From: Streptomyces sp. HUAS CB01 | Lineage (GTDB): Bacteria; Actinomycetota; Actinomycetes; Streptomycetales; Streptomycetaceae | Direction: 5' to 3' | Assembly: GCF_030406905.1 (NCBI RefSeq) | Contig: NZ_CP129137.1 | Span: forward strand, 2,545,001 to 2,609,000 | Length of the DNA: 64,000 nucleotides | In this document: in pieces, positions 36,727-45,635 of the stretch | How positions within the stretch are numbered: position 1 is the first letter of the stretch | Layout of the letters: each line of letters starts with the position of its first letter | Translations under genes and position numbers: made by a program | The notes under the pieces: generated by a model | Database searches by the model: none | What the model was told of the DNA's origin: nothing | Seen by the model: only the letters and a program-made list of their open reading frames with translations

Positions 36727-37112
36727 CAGCAGGCCACCTTCCCGCCGCACAGAGTGTCCGCCCCGCGGGAACGGGCGAGGACCTGGGAGTACCGGCGGAA
36801 ACACCGTCCACGGCCGCGTCCGGAACCGGACCCGATGGCCCCGCTTGTGTGCTCTGCCAGGCGTCCGGCGGCTCCCGGAAAGCCTCCCGGAGGGCGACGG
36901 AGTCACGCCCGGTGAGTGGAGAGCATCGCCCGCATCGGTGAAGAACCGTTTCGGACGGCCCGAGTTACTCGGCGTATCACCCCTATCCGGGGCAACCTCA
37001 GAGTCAGTTGTCGGTCAGGCTGACCACTAAACCTCGAAAACTCGTACCCACTGGTATGACGCCACTTAGAGTGCGACGACGGGACCGCTTTCCCGCACCA
37101 TTCGGAGCCCCC
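36727..37112. other. divergent promoter region, no gene
   Basis: About 390 bp separate the leuS leader from the plus-strand heme-protein gene. Apart from the promoters expected at each end, I see no repeat or hairpin of note and no credible gene. Confidence 0.5.
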
Positions 37113-38648
37113 ATGAACCCTCGTCGCAAGATCCGTTCGTCGCCCGGTGAACCGGGCATGAGCCGGCAGGCACAGGGCGGACTGATTGTCGCCGCTCTCG
37201 TGCTCATACCCCTGCTCGCCATCGGTGGAAGTGATTCCTTCCGCGCAGCGCTGGACTTCACCACCGGCGTACTGTCCCTGGTCTCCCTGACCGCATCGGT
37301 CGCCTGGGGCCTCATCGCCACCGACCGCGTGTTCCTCTCCACGCGCCACCGCCTGCTCGCCCAGGCCATCCACAGAAGCACCGCCGTCGCCTCGCTCGGC
37401 TTCCTGCTGCTGCACATCACGGTCAAGGTCTCCCTCGGCCACGTCGAACTCCTCGGCGCCCTCGTGCCGTTCGGCCTCGGCATCACCGGCACGTCGGGCC
37501 TCATCGGCTTCGGCTCGCTCGCCGGTCTGCTGATGGTGACCGCCGCCTCGACCGGCGCCGCGCGCAGCGCACTCGCCGGCAACGGCCGCTTCGCCGGCCG
37601 CTGGCGGGCGCTGCACATGCTGGCGTACCCCGCCTGGTGCTCCGCCCTCGTGCACGGCCTCTTCGCGGGCCGCCCCGCCGCCGGCTGGGTGATCGTCATG
37701 TACAGCCTGGCCCTGGCCGGAGTCGCCGCCGCCGTGTCGCTGCGGCTGCTGCCGCGCCCGGTGAAGCGGCAGCTCGTCGAGCGGGTCATGAGCCTGACCG
37801 GCGCGTCCGGCGATGTCCCCGGAGCCGCCGAGCAGAGCGCGCGGGACATGGCCTCGGCGCCCCTGCCGGGCACGTCCGGCATCCCCTCGCAGCCGCAGGC
37901 GCGCTTCGAGCGCGAGTTCCCGCGCGGCGCCGCCGACCGCGGCGACCCCCTGGGCAGGCCGCTGGGCGCGCCGCTCGGATCCCCGCTGGGGCAGCCGCTC
38001 GGCGCCCCGCGCGGCGAGACGCGCCGGCTCGCCGCCCCGTCCCCGCAGCTGTACGAGGCCACCCAGCAGCTCTACGACACGGCACCGGCCCCCTCGTCCG
38101 AGCCGGCCGCGGCCACGGGGTCGTTCCCCGGCGCCGGCCCGGCGACCGGCGGGCCGCTGTCCGGCGACGGCCCCGGAACGGGGATCTCCGCCGCCTACCG
38201 CGCCGTTTCCCGGGCGGGTGACGGCTCCCCGCGCACCGGTGGGCCCACGGCGCCGCAGGGCCGCTCCGCGGGCGACGTGCCGTTCGCCGAACGCATCCCC
38301 ATGACGGAGGAGCTGCCGGTCGTCCCCGACGACCCCTCGCCCCGCGCCGCGAGCTGGCCGACGCCCTCCCCGCCGCCGCCGGCCCAGGCCTTCCCCCAGC
38401 CGCCCGTGTCGTCCCCGTACGACACCGGCACGACCTCCCCGTACGGCGAGCCGTACGCGGCACCTCCGGGTGCCGGGTACGACCCCGTCCCCCCGTACGG
38501 CACCGCCGGCACCCCCGGCGGCTACGACGGCACTCCGTCCGCGGAGCCCTTCCCGGGCCCGTTCGACGAGACCCAGCCGCCGCCCGGCCCGCTGTATCCG
38601 CCCACGGCCGGGGAACCTTGGAACGCACCTGCAGGAGAACGACCGTGA
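37113..38648 (+). CDS. ferric-reductase-like bis-heme membrane protein with a Pro-rich tail
   Basis: The 511-residue product has five to six helices in its first 240 residues. Two helices carry paired histidines at heme-b spacing: His87-x13-His101 and His168-x12-His181, as in ferric reductase or cytochrome b561-like proteins. About 270 cytoplasmic residues follow, rich in Pro, Gly and Tyr and apparently disordered. The ATG has GGAG 5 bases upstream. The stop overlaps the start of the NuoF-like gene, so the two should form one electron-transfer unit. The acceptor is unknown. Confidence 0.78.
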   Translation: MNPRRKIRSSPGEPGMSRQAQGGLIVAALVLIPLLAIGGSDSFRAALDFTTGVLSLVSLTASVAWGLIATDRVFLSTRHRLLAQAIHRSTAVASLGFLLLHITVKVSLGHVELLGALVPFGLGITGTSGLIGFGSLAGLLMVTAASTGAARSALAGNGRFAGRWRALHMLAYPAWCSALVHGLFAGRPAAGWVIVMYSLALAGVAAAVSLRLLPRPVKRQLVERVMSLTGASGDVPGAAEQSARDMASAPLPGTSGIPSQPQARFEREFPRGAADRGDPLGRPLGAPLGSPLGQPLGAPRGETRRLAAPSPQLYEATQQLYDTAPAPSSEPAAATGSFPGAGPATGGPLSGDGPGTGISAAYRAVSRAGDGSPRTGGPTAPQGRSAGDVPFAERIPMTEELPVVPDDPSPRAASWPTPSPPPPAQAFPQPPVSSPYDTGTTSPYGEPYAAPPGAGYDPVPPYGTAGTPGGYDGTPSAEPFPGPFDETQPPPGPLYPPTAGEPWNAPAGERP

Positions 38649-40231
38649 ACGCCCCCCTCCCCGACGTCCCCGAGGTCCGCGTCGTCGGCCTGCCCCAGCT
38701 CACCCAGGGATTCGACCTGGTCGAGCGCCTCGACCTGTCCATGCACCTGAAGGTGCACGGCCCGCTCGAACCCATGAGCGGCGAGCGGCTGGCCCAGCTG
38801 GCCGAGAACATATCCCTGCGCGGCCGCGGCGGCGCGGGCTTCCCGTTCGCCCAGAAGCTGCGGGCCGTGGCCAAGGCCGCCATCCGACGGGGTGTGCGGC
38901 CCGTCGTGGTGATCAACGCCAGTGAGGACGAGCCGGCGTGCCGCAAGGACACGGTCATGGTCAACCGGGCGCCCCACCTCATCCTGGACGGGGCACTGCT
39001 CGCCGCCGAGGCACTGGGTGCGCGCACCCTGATCGTCGCGGTGACCCGCAACTCCACGGAGATCTCCATTCGGGCGGCGCTGGCCGAGCGCGGTCTGTCC
39101 GACCGGCGCGGGCAGCAACTGCGCGCGCGGGTGCAGCGCAACCCCGAGCGCATGGTCTCCGGCGAGGCCTCGGCGATCATCCGGGCGATCAACGGCGGCC
39201 CCGCGCTGCCCCCCGGCCGTCGTGAGCGCGCCGCCGAGTCCGGTGTGGCGGGGGCGCCGACGCTGCTGTCCAACGCCGAGACGTTCGCCCAGCTCGCCGT
39301 CGCCGCCCGGATCGGGGCCCGCCGCTACGGCCACACGGGCCTGGAGAACGAACCGGGCACGGTGATGCTGACGGTCTCCGGCGCGGTCGCGCGCCCCATG
39401 GTGATCGAGGTGCCGACGGGCGTGCCGATGCGGTACGTCCTGCAGCTCGCGGGCGCCCCGCCGGTCCCCCAGGGCGTGCTGACCGGTGGCTACCACGGCA
39501 ACTGGATCGACGCCGCCGCGACCCACGAGGCCGTGATCTCACGGGAGTCGCTGGCCAATGTGGGCGGCGCGCTCGGCGCCGGCGCGATCCTCCCGATCGG
39601 CCAGGAGACCTGCCCGCTCGGTGAGGCGCAGCGCGTGGCCAACTGGCTCGCGGCCGAGACGGCGGGCCAGTGCGGCCCGTGCAAGCTGGGTCTGCCCGCG
39701 GCGGCGGGCGGCCTCTCGGACGTGATCAACGGCGGCGGACCGGCCGCCCTGGAGGCGCTGCGCGAGGTCACGCAGGCGGTCAAGGGCCGGGGGGCGTGCA
39801 AGCACCCCGACGGCTCCGCGCGGTTCTTCTCCTCGACCCTGTCGGCGTTCACGGACGACCTGGCCGCGCACGTCCTGCACGGCGGCTGCGGCCGGGAGAC
39901 CGTCGGTGTGCTGCCGCTGCCCGGTCCCGGCGGCCAGGAGGCGCAGGAGTCCATCCCGAGCGGTGAGAAGCTCGCGGTGGACTGGACGCTGTGCCAGGGC
40001 CACGGCATCTGCGCGGAGATCGTGCCCGAGCTGATCCGTATGGGCGCCGACGGTTTCCCCTCCGTGGCGGAGGCTGCCGTTCCGATGCATCTGCGCGGTC
40101 GCGCGCAGCGTGCCGTCCGCCGCTGTCCCGCGCTGGCGCTGCGCATCGAGCAGGCGCCGGCCCCGCGGGGCAGCAAGCCGGCCCTGCCGCCGGGCGGCGA
40201 CCGCAAGGCGCTTGGCAGCGGCCAGGGTTGA
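38645..40231 (+). CDS. orphan NuoF-like protein with a C-terminal ferredoxin domain
   Basis: A 528-residue protein. The NADH/FMN-binding Gly-rich loop is GRGGAGFP at 60-67, followed by NASEDEPACRKD and an SLBB segment (PTGVPMRYVLQLAG). An iron-sulphur site has Cys343, Cys346 and Cys385. The last 90 residues resemble a [3Fe-4S] ferredoxin with Cys450-x5-Cys456 and Cys494-Pro. No other complex I genes are near. The GTG start at 38645 overlaps the upstream stop (GTGA) and has GGAG 7 bases ahead. It probably passes electrons from NAD(P)H to the bis-heme membrane partner. Confidence 0.82.
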   Translation: MNAPLPDVPEVRVVGLPQLTQGFDLVERLDLSMHLKVHGPLEPMSGERLAQLAENISLRGRGGAGFPFAQKLRAVAKAAIRRGVRPVVVINASEDEPACRKDTVMVNRAPHLILDGALLAAEALGARTLIVAVTRNSTEISIRAALAERGLSDRRGQQLRARVQRNPERMVSGEASAIIRAINGGPALPPGRRERAAESGVAGAPTLLSNAETFAQLAVAARIGARRYGHTGLENEPGTVMLTVSGAVARPMVIEVPTGVPMRYVLQLAGAPPVPQGVLTGGYHGNWIDAAATHEAVISRESLANVGGALGAGAILPIGQETCPLGEAQRVANWLAAETAGQCGPCKLGLPAAAGGLSDVINGGGPAALEALREVTQAVKGRGACKHPDGSARFFSSTLSAFTDDLAAHVLHGGCGRETVGVLPLPGPGGQEAQESIPSGEKLAVDWTLCQGHGICAEIVPELIRMGADGFPSVAEAAVPMHLRGRAQRAVRRCPALALRIEQAPAPRGSKPALPPGGDRKALGSGQG

Positions 40232-40239
40232 CACACGGA

Positions 40240-40267
40240 AGAGGGCCATCCGATCGGATGGCCCTCT
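40240..40267. terminator. bidirectional terminator between NuoF-like gene and tRNA-Ala
   Basis: A perfect 28-base palindrome (arm AGAGGGCCATCCGA) can fold into a 12-bp stem with a GATC loop. It lies 8 bp after the NuoF-like stop and 23 bp after the 3' end of the minus-strand tRNA, so it can serve both. Confidence 0.85.
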
Positions 40268-40290
40268 GGGTGTGCTCTGACGAGCTGCTG

Positions 40291-40363
<73 letters not shown>

Positions 40364-40414
40364 TCGTTGTCAGCCGCTTCGTTTCCTCGGGTCTCCCCCG
40401 CGGCGACACAGAGA

Positions 40415-40445
40415 ACATTACACGGTCCCCCCGGTGGTTCACCAA
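40415..40445 (-). promoter_or_regulatory. promoter of tRNA-Ala copy 1
   Basis: On the minus strand TTGGTG, a 19-base spacer and TAATGT precede the tRNA by about 50 bp. Confidence 0.5.
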
Positions 40446-40635
40446 ATCGTTTCCGTTCCGCACGGGGATGGTCGGAAACATCCGCTTTCGTGACCGCGAT
40501 CGCGGCCCGGGCCCGGTCGCCGGCGTGCGGCGCCGGGCCGGCCCTCCGCCCGTACCCGCCGCGACAGGCGCCCAGACCCGGGCCGACCCCAACTCGCCCT
40601 GCACGCACGCGAGATGGCACTCCCGGACCGGTACG

Positions 40636-40872
40636 TCAGGCCGTCGCGAAGGAGTAGAAGCGCTTGAGCGTGCAGTGTTCGTCGAGCAGCCGCCCGTAGA
40701 TCGGCTCCCCCTCGAGCTCACGGTACGTCTCGATGGGGTCGCCTTTTATGATCAGCGCCCGCGCGCACTCCTCGCACCAGTACTGGTACTCGGGGTTGAC
40801 CGGGTCCATGTCCCGGACGATCGGCGTGCCGCTGCCGCACCAGTCGCACTTCCTCCGGTGTGCACCCATCAT
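40636..40872 (-). CDS. small zinc-finger-like protein, unknown function
   Basis: The 78-residue product has CDWCG near the N-terminus and CEECAR about 20 residues later, a four-Cys zinc-binding pattern, then a helical tail (ALIIKGDPIETYRELEGE). I recall highly conserved copies across streptomycetes, without known function. It starts with ATG ATG directly after the TGA of the upstream zinc-ribbon gene, so translation should be coupled. The C-terminal CTLKRFYSFATA looks conserved too. Confidence 0.75.
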   Translation of the reverse strand: MMGAHRRKCDWCGSGTPIVRDMDPVNPEYQYWCEECARALIIKGDPIETYRELEGEPIYGRLLDEHCTLKRFYSFATA

Positions 40873-41037
40873 TCAGCTCCAGCTGTGGCCGCAGGCGGTG
40901 CACACGTACGAGATACCTCCGTTGTCGCCGAGAACTTGGGCAACGTGGGACGAACCACATGAGGGGCAGCTGAGGCGAGCACGGGCGTCCGCAGCGAGGA
41001 GCCGGTCGTCGTTCTCCTCGTTGCCGCCTCCGGGCAT
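40873..41037 (-). CDS. 54-residue zinc-ribbon protein
   Basis: A very short protein with CPSCGSSH and CTACGHSW, a classic two-knuckle zinc ribbon. The ATG at 41037 has the ribosome site GGGAGG. It is the first gene of a two-gene unit placed between the two tRNA-Ala genes, and its stop abuts the next start. Such ribbons often bind nucleic acid or a transcription or translation complex; that is only inference. Confidence 0.75.
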   Translation of the reverse strand: MPGGGNEENDDRLLAADARARLSCPSCGSSHVAQVLGDNGGISYVCTACGHSWS

Positions 41038-41197
41038 CGCCTCTCCCTCCCGTCCAGGCCTTCGTCCCCCTTCAGCCGTCCCGATTCTGCCATGGCGGGG
41101 CAAGGGGGTCACCGGCGTCGGGGAACCCGTGCGTCGCCGGTCGCAGGATCGCCGCTTTCGGCGGCACGAGGGCGGCCGGCGGGGCCCGGAAACACGA

Positions 41198-41224
41198 GAT
41201 CCCGCCCCCTGTGGGGACGGGATC
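41198..41224 (-). terminator. terminator of tRNA-Ala copy 2
   Basis: GATCCCG with CGGGATC plus an adjoining CCCC/GGGG run separated by a bulged A form a hairpin 14 bp after the tRNA 3' end. Confidence 0.7.
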
Positions 41225-41237
41225 CGGATGAAGCTTG

Positions 41238-41310
<73 letters not shown>

Positions 41311-41346
41311 TTGTGTTCTTCGCGCTCCGCGCTGCGAACAAGAAGA

Positions 41347-41376
41347 ACCTTAGCCTGTGACCAGCCGGAAAGTGAA
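41347..41376 (-). promoter_or_regulatory. promoter of tRNA-Ala copy 2
   Basis: On the minus strand TTCACT, an 18-base spacer and TAAGGT lie about 37 bp upstream of the tRNA. Confidence 0.55.
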
Positions 41377-41388
41377 ATCCGGCCGGTC
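41359..41388 (-). terminator. stem-loop between the phosphatase gene and tRNA-Ala copy 2
   Basis: GACCAGCCGGA pairs with TCCGGCCGGTC apart from one mismatch. It overlaps the -35 region of the tRNA promoter and may end upstream transcripts. Confidence 0.4.
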
Positions 41389-41603
41389 CCGGGCCCTCCG
41401 CCCGCTCCCGGACGGGGTCCGGGAGGCCCGTGCGGCCGCTCCGGGACGGCCGTCCGGCACTGCCGGGCCACTCAGGGAGCGGGACGAGAGCGGCGGGGAG
41501 CGGACCCTGCGACCGGCCCGGAGCGCCCTCGGAAGCGCCGCAGAAGGGCTCCGGGGCTCCCGGGCAGCCCCACCGCGCCCCGGTTCGCCGGCGCGCGGTC
41601 TGC

Positions 41604-42263
41604 TCAGTCGTCGTCGCCGAGGACCGGCTCGGGCAGCGTGCCCGCGTTGTGCTCCAGCAGACGCCAGCCCCGGGCCCCCTCGCCGAGGACGGACCAGGAG
41701 CAGTTGGAGAGGCCGCCCAGGCCCTCCCAGTGGTGCGCCTCCAGGCCCAGCAGCCGGCCGATCGTCGTGCGGATCGTGCCGCCGTGGCTGACCACGACGA
41801 GCGTGCCGCCGTCGGGCAGCTTGTCGGCGTGGCGCAGCACGACGGGCGCGGCACGGTCGGCGACCTCGGTCTCCAGCTCGCCACCGCCGCGGCGCACGGG
41901 CTCGCCGCGCTTCCAGGCGGCGTACTCATCGCCGTGGCGCTCGACGATCTCCTCGTGGGTGAGGCCCTGCCAGACGCCCGCGTAGGTCTCGCGCAGTGCG
42001 GAGTCGTGGGTGATGTCGTGGCCGGTGATCGACGCGAGCTGGTGGGCCGTCGTCGCCGCCCGCTTGAGATCCGAACTGATGATCGCGTCCGGCTTCAGCG
42101 AGGCCAGGAGTCGCGCGGACCGGCGTGCCTGATGGACGCCGGTGTCGGTCAGCTCGATGTCCGTGGACCCCTGGAACCGGCGCTCGAGATTCCAGGCCGT
42201 CTGGCCGTGCCGCCACAGGACGATGCGGCGGCCACGGCCCTTGCCGGCGTCGCTGCGGCTCAG
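41604..42263 (-). CDS. histidine phosphatase (phosphoglycerate mutase-like) with a CTG start
   Basis: The 219-residue reading frame contains the catalytic LWRHGQTAWNLERRFQG near its N-terminus, then DLKRA, LRETYAGVWQG and VSHGGTIRTTIGRLLG, all typical of broad-specificity histidine phosphatases. Upstream of the RHG motif the frame has no ATG, GTG or TTG before an in-frame stop. The only sensible start is CTG at 42263, which overlaps the rsfS stop as CTGA and has GGTGAG 5 bases upstream. An internal GTG start would lose the active site. The substrate is unknown. It is coupled to rsfS. Confidence 0.82.
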   Translation of the reverse strand: MSRSDAGKGRGRRIVLWRHGQTAWNLERRFQGSTDIELTDTGVHQARRSARLLASLKPDAIISSDLKRAATTAHQLASITGHDITHDSALRETYAGVWQGLTHEEIVERHGDEYAAWKRGEPVRRGGGELETEVADRAAPVVLRHADKLPDGGTLVVVSHGGTIRTTIGRLLGLEAHHWEGLGGLSNCSWSVLGEGARGWRLLEHNAGTLPEPVLGDDD

Positions 42264-42700
42264 CTCAGCTCACCGTCCGATCCGCTGGCGTCGCCGGCGA
42301 GCCGGGCGTGCTCCTCGGCCTTGCCCCGGGTCTTCACGGCGTCCTCGGGCAGCGGAAGCTCCGGGCAGTCCTTCCAGAGCCGCTCCAGGGCGTAGAAGAC
42401 CCGCTCCTCGCTGTGCTGGACGTGAACCACGATGTCGACGTAGTCGAGCAGGATCCAGCGCGCGTCACGGTCGCCCTCGCGGCGCACCGGCTTGGCGCCG
42501 AGCTCCTTGAGCAGCTTCTCCTCGATCTCGTCCACGATCGACTTGACCTGGCGGTCACTCGGGGCGGAGGCGAGGAGGAATGCGTCCGTGATCGACAGCA
42601 CATCGCTGACGTCGTAGGCGATGATGTCGTGCGCGAGCTTGTCCGCGGCCGCCTGTGCGGCGACGTTGATGAGCTCGAGGGAACGGTCCGTAGCGGTCAC
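42260..42700 (-). CDS. rsfS: ribosomal silencing factor RsfS
   Basis: A 146-residue RsfS/Iojap protein with DVSDVLSITDAFLLASA, DRQVKSIVDEIEEKL and RWILLDYVDIVVHVQ. It binds L14 and keeps subunits apart in starvation. A charged C-terminal tail extends past the usual end. The GTG at 42700 starts MTATDRSLEL; its ribosome site is weak. It lies downstream of nadD and the LCP gene, the standard bacterial context for rsfS. Confidence 0.95.
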   Translation of the reverse strand: MTATDRSLELINVAAQAAADKLAHDIIAYDVSDVLSITDAFLLASAPSDRQVKSIVDEIEEKLLKELGAKPVRREGDRDARWILLDYVDIVVHVQHSEERVFYALERLWKDCPELPLPEDAVKTRGKAEEHARLAGDASGSDGELS

Positions 42701-42881
42701 AAGCAGGCTTTCGTCGGCGGTCGGGACCCAACCAGGATCTCACGGACCGCGGACAACCCTCGCGGCCATTACGGGCGGCGGCGCCCCCGCTCCCCGCCGG
42801 CGCGCGGTGGACGGGACGCGCGGGCCCGGATCACCCGGACCCGCGGCGCCCTCCGTCACACGGCTCCCCGACGCCGACGGC

Positions 42882-44648
42882 TCACCTGGGCTCGTAGTCC
42901 TGGCCGAGGACGACCAGCACGTCGGCGTTCGGTGCGGCCTTGCCCTTCTCGACCGCGCTCTCGTCGAGGCCCAGCGTCTTGGCGACCTCCACGGCGTTCT
43001 GCTTCTGCGCCGCGTCACCGTAGACCACCTGGGTCGAGGACTCCTGATCCGCCTTGCCGGCGTCCACGAACGCGTAGCCGCCGTTCACCAGGACGATCCT
43101 GGTGCTCTCTGTCGCGTCGCCGTCGCCGCTGGCGTTGCGGACGCCCACCCGGACCGCCGCACCCTGCTCCGGAGCGCTGACGCGGCCGCCGAGGATGTCC
43201 TTCACCACGCTGTCGCTCGCCTCCTGGCTGAGCCTGCCGTCGTCCTGGACGGGCAGCACCGCGGTCTTGTAGTCGCCGCCCTTGGCGTGCTCGGCGAGCT
43301 TCGCGAGGGAGGCCCCGAGGTCCTTCTCGGGAAGGGACGGGTCCAGGATCTGGGCCAGGGTCTCGATCGTCACCGTGGCGGACTTGGCGTCGCTCGGCAT
43401 CTTCCGCAGCACGCCGTACATGACCTGGCCGAACCGCTGCAGTTGCTCGGCCTCGGCCTCTCCGGACCCGCGGTACGTGGCGTAGGCGACGGCCATGCGG
43501 CCGTTGAGCGTCTGGTTCTCGCCCTTCTTCACCAGGGGCGCCTCGCCCTTCTTCGCACCGGGCACGACGGTGTCGGTGGTGATGTCGATGCCGCCGACCA
43601 GTTCGACGAGGTTCTCCAGGAACGGGGTGTCGAGCCGCCAGGTGCCGCTGATGCGGGTGCCGAGGAGGGTGCCGATCGACTCGCGCGTGCCGGTGGTGCC
43701 GTCCTCGTCGACGGACTTGCCGAGGGTGGTGGCGACCCCCTCGTCGTCGGCGACGGAGAGCGAGTTCGGGAGCAGGACCGTGGTGCCCTGCCCGGTGGTG
43801 GCGTTGTCCACGAGAAGGGCGGTCGACGTGCCCTTCTTCTTGGTGTTGTGGAGGTGCAGGACGATCACGTCCCGCTTCTGCGGGCCGGTCGCGGTCGTCT
43901 GCGCGCCCCCCGCGTCGGAGGTGCCGGGCAGCTTGCCCGCGTACCAGAGGTACCCGACGCCGCCGGCGAGGACGAGGGCCAGGACGACGACGAGTGCCAC
44001 GGTCCGGTTGCGGCCGCGTCGCTTCGCCTCCTCGCGGCGCTCGGAGCGGCTCTCGGTGAACTTGAGCCAGTCGATGACGTCCTCGGAGTCCTCGTCCGGA
44101 TCCTCGACGAAGGAGAACTGCTCAGTGCGGTAGTCACCGTCGTCGCCGGCCGCGGGACGACGCTGCCCGGGCACCGCGGGGGCGCCCCGGTCCGCGTCGG
44201 GCGGGGCCGGGCGGCGCCGGGCGTCGGGCTCGGGCGGGACGGCGTGCTGCTGCTGCTGGGGCGGCACGCTCCACTGCTGCGTGGTGTCGACGGCGGGCTG
44301 CGGGCCCGTGTCGTACCCGTAGCCGTCGTAGCCGTAGCCGTCCTGCGGCTGCTGGGCCGGTGCGGGGGGCTGCGGCTGCTGCCGGCCGTAGGGGTCGTAC
44401 GCCTGCGGCTGCTGGGGCCGGGCGTGCTGCTGGGGCTGCGCGTAGGGGTCGTAGCCGTACCCCTGGGACGTCTGCTGCTGGTGCTGCGGCCGGTGGCCGT
44501 CCTGGGGCTGCCGGCCGTACGCGTCGTAACCCTGGGACTGCGGGTCGTGCTGGGGCTGCTGGTAGACCGGCTGCCCGTACTCGTCGTAGCCGATGATCTG
44601 CGGCTGCTGCGGGTAGTACGGGTCGTACGGGTTCTGCTGGTCGTTCAC
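42882..44648 (-). CDS. pdtA: LCP-like (LytR-CpsA-Psr) membrane protein, probable PdtA counterpart
   Basis: A 588-residue protein: a cytoplasmic Gln/Pro/Tyr-rich segment (1-135) with repeats such as YDPYGRQQPQ, an acidic stretch, one membrane helix (about 216-236), an extracellular LCP-like domain (about 260-440, TWRLDTPFLENLVELVGGID, NGRMAVAYATYR) and a LytR_C domain. LCP enzymes join polymers to peptidoglycan. The usual catalytic Arg/Asp positions look replaced here. From memory, the S. coelicolor gene in this place is SCO2578 (pdtA). GTG start with GAGAGGGG upstream, 19 bp after nadD. Confidence 0.78.
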   Translation of the reverse strand: MNDQQNPYDPYYPQQPQIIGYDEYGQPVYQQPQHDPQSQGYDAYGRQPQDGHRPQHQQQTSQGYGYDPYAQPQQHARPQQPQAYDPYGRQQPQPPAPAQQPQDGYGYDGYGYDTGPQPAVDTTQQWSVPPQQQQHAVPPEPDARRRPAPPDADRGAPAVPGQRRPAAGDDGDYRTEQFSFVEDPDEDSEDVIDWLKFTESRSERREEAKRRGRNRTVALVVVLALVLAGGVGYLWYAGKLPGTSDAGGAQTTATGPQKRDVIVLHLHNTKKKGTSTALLVDNATTGQGTTVLLPNSLSVADDEGVATTLGKSVDEDGTTGTRESIGTLLGTRISGTWRLDTPFLENLVELVGGIDITTDTVVPGAKKGEAPLVKKGENQTLNGRMAVAYATYRGSGEAEAEQLQRFGQVMYGVLRKMPSDAKSATVTIETLAQILDPSLPEKDLGASLAKLAEHAKGGDYKTAVLPVQDDGRLSQEASDSVVKDILGGRVSAPEQGAAVRVGVRNASGDGDATESTRIVLVNGGYAFVDAGKADQESSTQVVYGDAAQKQNAVEVAKTLGLDESAVEKGKAAPNADVLVVLGQDYEPR

Positions 44649-44667
44649 CGGTGCCCCTCTCCGTGGC

Positions 44668-45288
44668 TCACTCGCCGCGGTACAACTGGCGCTTGTCGAT
44701 GTAGCGCACCACACCGTCCGGCACCAGATACCAGACCGGGTCGCCCTGCGCGACCCTCGCCCGGCAGTCGGTGGACGAGATCGCCAGCGCGGGCACCTCC
44801 ACGAGGGAGACACCGCCCTCGGGGAGCCCGTCGTCGGTCAGGTCGTGACCCGGCCGGGTGACGCCGATGAAGTGCGCGAGTGAGAACAGTTCCTCGGCGT
44901 CCCGCCAGGTGAGGATCTGGGAGAGCGCGTCGGCCCCGGTGATGAAGAAGAGGTCCGCGTCGGTGTTGAGCGCCCGCAGGTCCCGCAGGGTGTCGATCGT
45001 GTACGTCGGTCCGCCGCGGTCGATGTCGATGCGGCTGACGGAGAACTGCGGGTTGGAAGCCGTGGCGATGACCGTCATCAGATAGCGGTCCTCCGCCAGC
45101 GAGACCGCCTTGTGGCTCTTCTGCCACGGCTGTCCAGTCGGTACGAACACCACCTCGTCGAGGTGGAACAGGGCCGCCACCTCGCTGGCGGCCACCAGGT
45201 GTCCATGGTGGATCGGGTCGAACGTCCCGCCCATGACGCCGAGTCGGCGCTTGCCGCGGCCGGTCGTAGGCACTTCCTGCTGTCCCAT
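44668..45288 (-). CDS. nadD: nicotinate-nucleotide adenylyltransferase
   Basis: A 206-residue nucleotidyltransferase with [25 protein letters not shown] and the C-terminal [13 protein letters not shown] (ISSTxxR motif). It makes nicotinic acid adenine dinucleotide on the way to NAD. The ATG at 45288 gives [10 protein letters not shown], with TAGGCT ending 9 bases earlier as a possible promoter and no clear ribosome site. It is the usual partner upstream of rsfS. Confidence 0.95.
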   Translation of the reverse strand: MGQQEVPTTGRGKRRLGVMGGTFDPIHHGHLVAASEVAALFHLDEVVFVPTGQPWQKSHKAVSLAEDRYLMTVIATASNPQFSVSRIDIDRGGPTYTIDTLRDLRALNTDADLFFITGADALSQILTWRDAEELFSLAHFIGVTRPGHDLTDDGLPEGGVSLVEVPALAISSTDCRARVAQGDPVWYLVPDGVVRYIDKRQLYRGE

Positions 45289-45326
45289 GCGTGCAGAGCC
45301 TACTGGCACGGCCGTTCGGATCCGTC

Positions 45327-45488
45327 TCAGCGGTCGCGGTTGAAGCGGGTCGTGATCCACAGCAGCAGGAGCAGCGCGCCCAGCGCGCCGAAACCGGTGA
45401 GGTAGGGGCTGAGGCTTTGGTGGCTGCCACCGTGCTCGGTGCCCTCGGCGAGAGTGACCAGGGTGGCGGCGGTGCTGGCGAGACTCAT
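45327..45488 (-). CDS. 53-residue membrane protein
   Basis: A short frame beginning [16 protein letters not shown] has a Gly/His-rich middle (EHGGSHQSL) and one membrane helix ([15 protein letters not shown]) ending in RFNRDR. I recall the same short protein next to nadD in other streptomycetes. It lies 38 bp upstream of nadD in the same direction. The function is unknown. AGAAG lies just before the ATG. Confidence 0.7.
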   Translation of the reverse strand: MSLASTAATLVTLAEGTEHGGSHQSLSPYLTGFGALGALLLLLWITTRFNRDR

Positions 45489-45635
45489 CTTCTGCAGGCC
45501 CTATCGATCGGAGTCGGAGACGTCGGGCACATCGTATGCGTGCGCTCCGGGCACGCTCACGCCGACTCAGTCGTTGTCGGTTTCGTCGGCCCGGTCCACG
45601 GGCGCTCGCGGTACCCGCCGGGCGGGCGGGCGCCC

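Noticed and set aside
41604..41897. The histidine phosphatase as a truncated 97-residue pseudogene
   Set aside because: The frame is intact upstream through the RHG active site; only the start codon is unusual (CTG).
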